From the NCBI RefSeq assembly GCF_937906425.1, contig NZ_CALCYR010000252.1, positions 1-27,226 on the forward strand: a stretch of DNA of 27,226 nucleotides. Reading direction: 5' to 3'. The notes beneath the pieces are model-generated. The model was not told where the DNA came from, searched no databases, and saw only the letters and a program-made list of their open reading frames with translations. This stretch comes from an uncultured Methanobrevibacter sp. Its GTDB lineage: Archaea > Methanobacteriota > Methanobacteria > Methanobacteriales > Methanobacteriaceae. The stretch's first letter is position 1, and every line of letters starts with the position of its first letter. The position numbers and the translations under genes are program-made. Of the stretch, positions 24,830 to 27,226 are shown piece by piece.

Positions 24830-25030
24830 ATTTTAAAAATAGAAGTTGATGAGGACAAATGTACCGCTTGCGGTAACTGTAAGGAAATTTGTCCTAAAGG
24901 AGGGTACATTTGGACAATTGATACTGTTGCACATGTATCAAACCTAAGCTATTGTCATGTTTGTACATTATGTGCAATGAAATGCGGTCCAGATGCAATT
25001 AAAATCATAAGAAATGCTCCAGACGAATGA
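24830..25030 (+). CDS. 2[4Fe-4S] ferredoxin, with no standard start codon
   Basis: About 66 residues carry two full cluster motifs, C-x2-C-x2-C-x3-C-P (CTACGNCKEICPKG) and C-x2-C-x2-C-x3-C (CHVCTLCAMKCGPDAI). It is a small soluble electron carrier. An AGGTGAT ribosome site lies at 24820-24826, but no ATG, GTG or TTG stands in frame after it. The candidates are ATT at 24830 (3 bp from the site) and TTA at 24833 (6 bp, the ideal position). The frame is closed upstream by TAA at 24779, and the codons before the site hold no usual start either. An ATT start, a mutated start codon or a sequence error are all possible. The partner enzymes are not evident. Confidence 0.82.
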   Translation: MLKIEVDEDKCTACGNCKEICPKGGYIWTIDTVAHVSNLSYCHVCTLCAMKCGPDAIKIIRNAPDE

Positions 25031-25032
25031 AT

Positions 25033-25086
25033 AATTAATCGTGAAATTAATTAAATTAAAGGTTATTTTTTTATTGAAAATAACTT
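25033..25086 (+). terminator. Two A/T hairpins after the ferredoxin gene
   Basis: TAATTAAT..ATTAATTA (about 25033-25054) and GTTATTTT..AAAATAAC (about 25064-25084) can each form an 8-bp stem. The T-run is inside the second stem rather than after it, so the terminator call is weak. Confidence 0.35.
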
Positions 25087-25273
25087 AAAAGATTGAATTG
25101 TACTTTTACTTATTGCTTAAAAATAATTCCTAATTTAAAAAATAATAAAATAAAAAAATAAAAAATGAAAAAATAATAATTCCGAATTTAAAAATTAAAA
25201 AAATAAAAATAAAAAAATAATAAAAAAAAATAATAATAAAAAAATAATAATAAATTAAATCCGAAGTGATTTC

Positions 25274-25852
25274 ATGGCTAGAATTTCAAATCTTTCTAGA
25301 AAAACATCAGAAACTGATATAGAAATAGAATTAAACATTGATGGAACTGGAAAATACGATATTGACACAGGCGTTAATTTCTTTAACCACATGCTTGAGT
25401 CCTTTTCAAAACACAGCTTTATCGATTTAAAGATCAAGGCTGTTGGAGATATTGAAATAGACGATCACCACACAGTTGAAGATGTTGGAATATTACTTGG
25501 AGAAGCCTTTAATGAAGCGATTGGAGACAAAAGAGGAATTAGAAGAATGTCTCATGCAATTGTTCCGATGGATGACTCTGTAGCAACTGTTGCAATTGAC
25601 ATCAGCGGACGCAGTTACTGCAACATGAGCCTTGACTTTAAAAACGACAAGATTGGAGACTTGACTTCAGACATTATTGTCCATTTCTTTGAATCCTTTG
25701 CGAGCAGTGGAAAAATAAACATCTATGGAACTTGCGAAGGTTCAAATGATCACCACAAGGCAGAAGCTGTCTTCAAGGCATTTGCAAAAGCCTTATATGA
25801 CGCATGCAAAATAGAGCATGATGAAATTTTAAGCACTAAAGGTGTTTTATAA
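25274..25852 (+). CDS. hisB: Imidazoleglycerol-phosphate dehydratase
   Basis: HisB dehydrates imidazole-glycerol phosphate in step six of histidine synthesis. The two family motifs that bind the paired Mn ions are present, DDHHTVEDVG (63-72; H65, H66, E69) and NDHHKAEAVFKAF (158-170; H160, H161, E164), as are His39 (FFNHMLESFSKH) and His137. Length (192) is that of the monofunctional archaeal enzyme. AAGTGAT lies 5 bp before the ATG. No other his gene is next to it, which is normal in methanogens where his genes are scattered. A pyrimidine-rich repeat follows the stop directly. Confidence 0.97.
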   Translation: MARISNLSRKTSETDIEIELNIDGTGKYDIDTGVNFFNHMLESFSKHSFIDLKIKAVGDIEIDDHHTVEDVGILLGEAFNEAIGDKRGIRRMSHAIVPMDDSVATVAIDISGRSYCNMSLDFKNDKIGDLTSDIIVHFFESFASSGKINIYGTCEGSNDHHKAEAVFKAFAKALYDACKIEHDEILSTKGVL

Positions 25853-26100
25853 AATTTCTTTTTATTTTTTATTTTATTTTTTAAAATTTTTTTATTTCTA
25901 TTCTTTTCTACTCTTTTTACCCTATTATTTTACTTCTTTTCTACTCTTTTCTACTCTTTTCTGCTCTTTTCTACTCTTTTCCACTCTCTTTATCCTATTC
26001 TTTTATACACTTTTATACTCTTTTCTACTCTTTTCTACTCTTTTCTACTCTTTTCTACTCTTTTCTATTCTTTTTATACTCTTTATTCTATTCTTGTTTA
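25853..26100. repeat. Pyrimidine-rich minisatellite after hisB
   Basis: After a T-rich stretch, a 10-bp unit TTTTCTACTC is repeated about fifteen times with minor changes (about 25910-26075). The plus strand is almost free of G. It could work as a terminator for hisB, since archaeal RNA polymerase stops at T-runs, or fold into an unusual DNA form. Confidence 0.75.
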
Positions 26101-26401
26101 GTTTTTTTCATTACCTCTACTAATTGCAATATAATTACTTTTCCATATTTTTAAAATAAAACGATTATCAAATAGTAAACCTAAAAACAAAATCAAAAGA
26201 ACGTAAGAAATAAAAGCAAAATTACTATTCTAAAACAAAATTACGAAATCAAATCAATTTTACAATCTAAAATCAATATTATATTCATTTAATAAAAATT
26301 TAAAAAAATAATAATAAATTTTAGATAAAAAAAAGAATTAAATAAAAGATTTAAATATAATAAAAACCATAGGATAAGACAAGACCTAAATAAACCCATT
26401 T
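26101..26401. other. A/T-rich intergenic region before the nuclease gene
   Basis: No gene, hairpin or clear repeat was found. Together with the pyrimidine array it separates hisB from the nuclease gene by about 550 bp. Confidence 0.4.
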
Positions 26402-27226
26402 ATGAAAAGTAAAGGAGGTGAAAATATACTGGATTATAGAATATTGGAACCTATAGGATTCAAGTCTTTAGAAGAAAAAATGAAAAAGGAAAAAATTCAT
26501 AAACCCTATGACAAAATATTTAAAACCATTTTCAAGAAAAATCCAAATGGATTCTTCATCATGCTAAAAATTCCGGGAGAATTTAAGGGATTTATGGACA
26601 GTGAAATAATAAATTATTTTTACCAGGAACTGCATGTAGACATAATCATAAAAAATTTTGAAAACATGATCTGCATAATCGAATTTCAAAGTACAAAATT
26701 AAGCTTGGATGACATCACTAGATTTGGAAATTATATGGCTAGTTTAGTTCATAAGGAAAAGAAGCATGTTCAACTCTACGTTGTAACAATAGCTAATGAA
26801 AAAGTGAAAAAAATAAGTAAAAACTTCGGAGACTATGGGTTTACTATACATATCATATCGTTAACCGAATTTGATTATAATAAAGCTTTAAATAGGATAA
26901 ATGCCAAAATAAAGAATAATGAAGTCTTTAATGAAGAAGACATTGTTTTACTTGAACTATTGCCATTAATGACAAGGAAAAAAGGGAAAAAGAAAAAATT
27001 GTTAAAAAAAGCTGCAAAACTAACCAATAGCTTGGATGGAAGAATAGTAAGCAGCAAATTGCTTGAAATCAAGACCATACAATTTGTATTGGCTTGTGAA
27101 CTATTAAATGATAATGAAAAAGAAAAAATTACCAAGGTGATAACAATGAAAACCGAAAACAAAGAAAAAACATTCCAAGGATACCTAACAGAAGAAGAAA
27201 AACAAGAAATATACACAAAAGCAAAA
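26402..27226 (+). CDS. PD-(D/E)XK nuclease-family protein (Rpn/transposase-like), cut by window end
   Basis: The frame runs open through the right window edge (275 codons seen). An N-terminal basic segment leads into PYDKIFKTIF and then a nuclease-like core: Asp80 (ELHVDIII) and Glu94-x-Gln96 (ICIIEFQST), then a helix (LDDITRFGNYMASL). D..ExQ fits the PD-(D/E)XK variants of the Rpn / PDDEXK_2 group, often called transposases although they stand alone and many are recombination or defence related. Past residue ~165 the protein is helical and Lys-rich. The start is uncertain. ATG at 26402 has no ribosome site, while a perfect GGAGGTGA lies at 26414-26421, after which only CTG (26429) or ATA (26426) is well spaced. 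Confidence 0.72.
   Translation, partial: MKSKGGENILDYRILEPIGFKSLEEKMKKEKIHKPYDKIFKTIFKKNPNGFFIMLKIPGEFKGFMDSEIINYFYQELHVDIIIKNFENMICIIEFQSTKLSLDDITRFGNYMASLVHKEKKHVQLYVVTIANEKVKKISKNFGDYGFTIHIISLTEFDYNKALNRINAKIKNNEVFNEEDIVLLELLPLMTRKKGKKKKLLKKAAKLTNSLDGRIVSSKLLEIKTIQFVLACELLNDNEKEKITKVITMKTENKEKTFQGYLTEEEKQEIYTKAK

Noticed and set aside
25842..26123. 93-residue open frame rich in Phe, Leu and Ser overlapping the end of hisB
   Set aside because: It is the translation of the pyrimidine repeat array; composition is pure low complexity and there is no ribosome site.
26875..27216. 113-residue minus-strand open frame near the window end
   Set aside because: It is antisense to the nuclease-family gene, and its Phe/Ser-rich composition is what the complement of a Lys-rich gene gives.

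Overview
The window is AT-rich archaeal DNA, almost certainly from a methanogen of the order Methanobacteriales and most like Methanobrevibacter. The marker genes are a ThrRS with the archaeal-type editing domain, a Fae-Hps fusion, archaeal iron-sulfur flavoproteins, a short (class III-like) hybrid cluster protein, a TrmB-family regulator and a very large adhesin-like protein. Ribosome binding sites look like GGAGG or GGTGAT, and intergenic DNA is extremely A/T-rich with TATA-like boxes. No rRNA, tRNA, CRISPR array or insertion sequence was seen.

Layout. Bases 1-433 hold the 3' part of a metallo-beta-lactamase gene that looks truncated and ends inside a terminator-like hairpin. Bases 499-6560 are a minus-strand redox and biosynthesis block: an Fe-S aldo/keto-reductase-like protein, an iron-sulfur flavoprotein (with an 18-bp palindrome at its promoter), ilvD, a cupin and hcp. 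A TrmB-family regulator lies divergent from hcp (7042-7836), and a MurG-like glycosyltransferase follows (7973-9061, minus). Bases 9474-10368 carry a barnase-like ribonuclease on a lipoprotein-type signal peptide, followed by a barstar-like inhibitor. A large beta-helix adhesin-like gene (10637-13984, minus, TTG start) faces them across a bidirectional terminator.

From 14291 most genes run on the plus strand: thrS, a YeiH-family membrane protein, fae-hps, a zinc-ribbon protein, a second iron-sulfur flavoprotein, a Wzx/MATE-type flippase, a ModE-like regulator, a small 2[4Fe-4S] ferredoxin with no ordinary start codon, hisB, and a PD-(D/E)XK nuclease-family gene cut by the window end. One coiled-coil protein of unknown function lies on the minus strand (19770-20558).

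How the parts relate. Most genes look like single transcription units with 100-600 bp of A/T-rich DNA between them. Cell-envelope functions (glycosyltransferase, adhesin, flippase, surface RNase) are interleaved with redox proteins (two flavoproteins, Hcp, Fe-S AKR, ferredoxin) and core metabolism (ilvD, hisB, fae-hps, thrS). The most notable system is the barnase/barstar pair: the enzyme keeps every catalytic residue of barnase and carries a secretion signal, while its putative inhibitor has no signal and would stay in the cytoplasm. That layout suggests an archaeal secreted or surface-bound RNase with self-protection. Several intergenic inverted repeats overlap TATA-like boxes and are good operator candidates.
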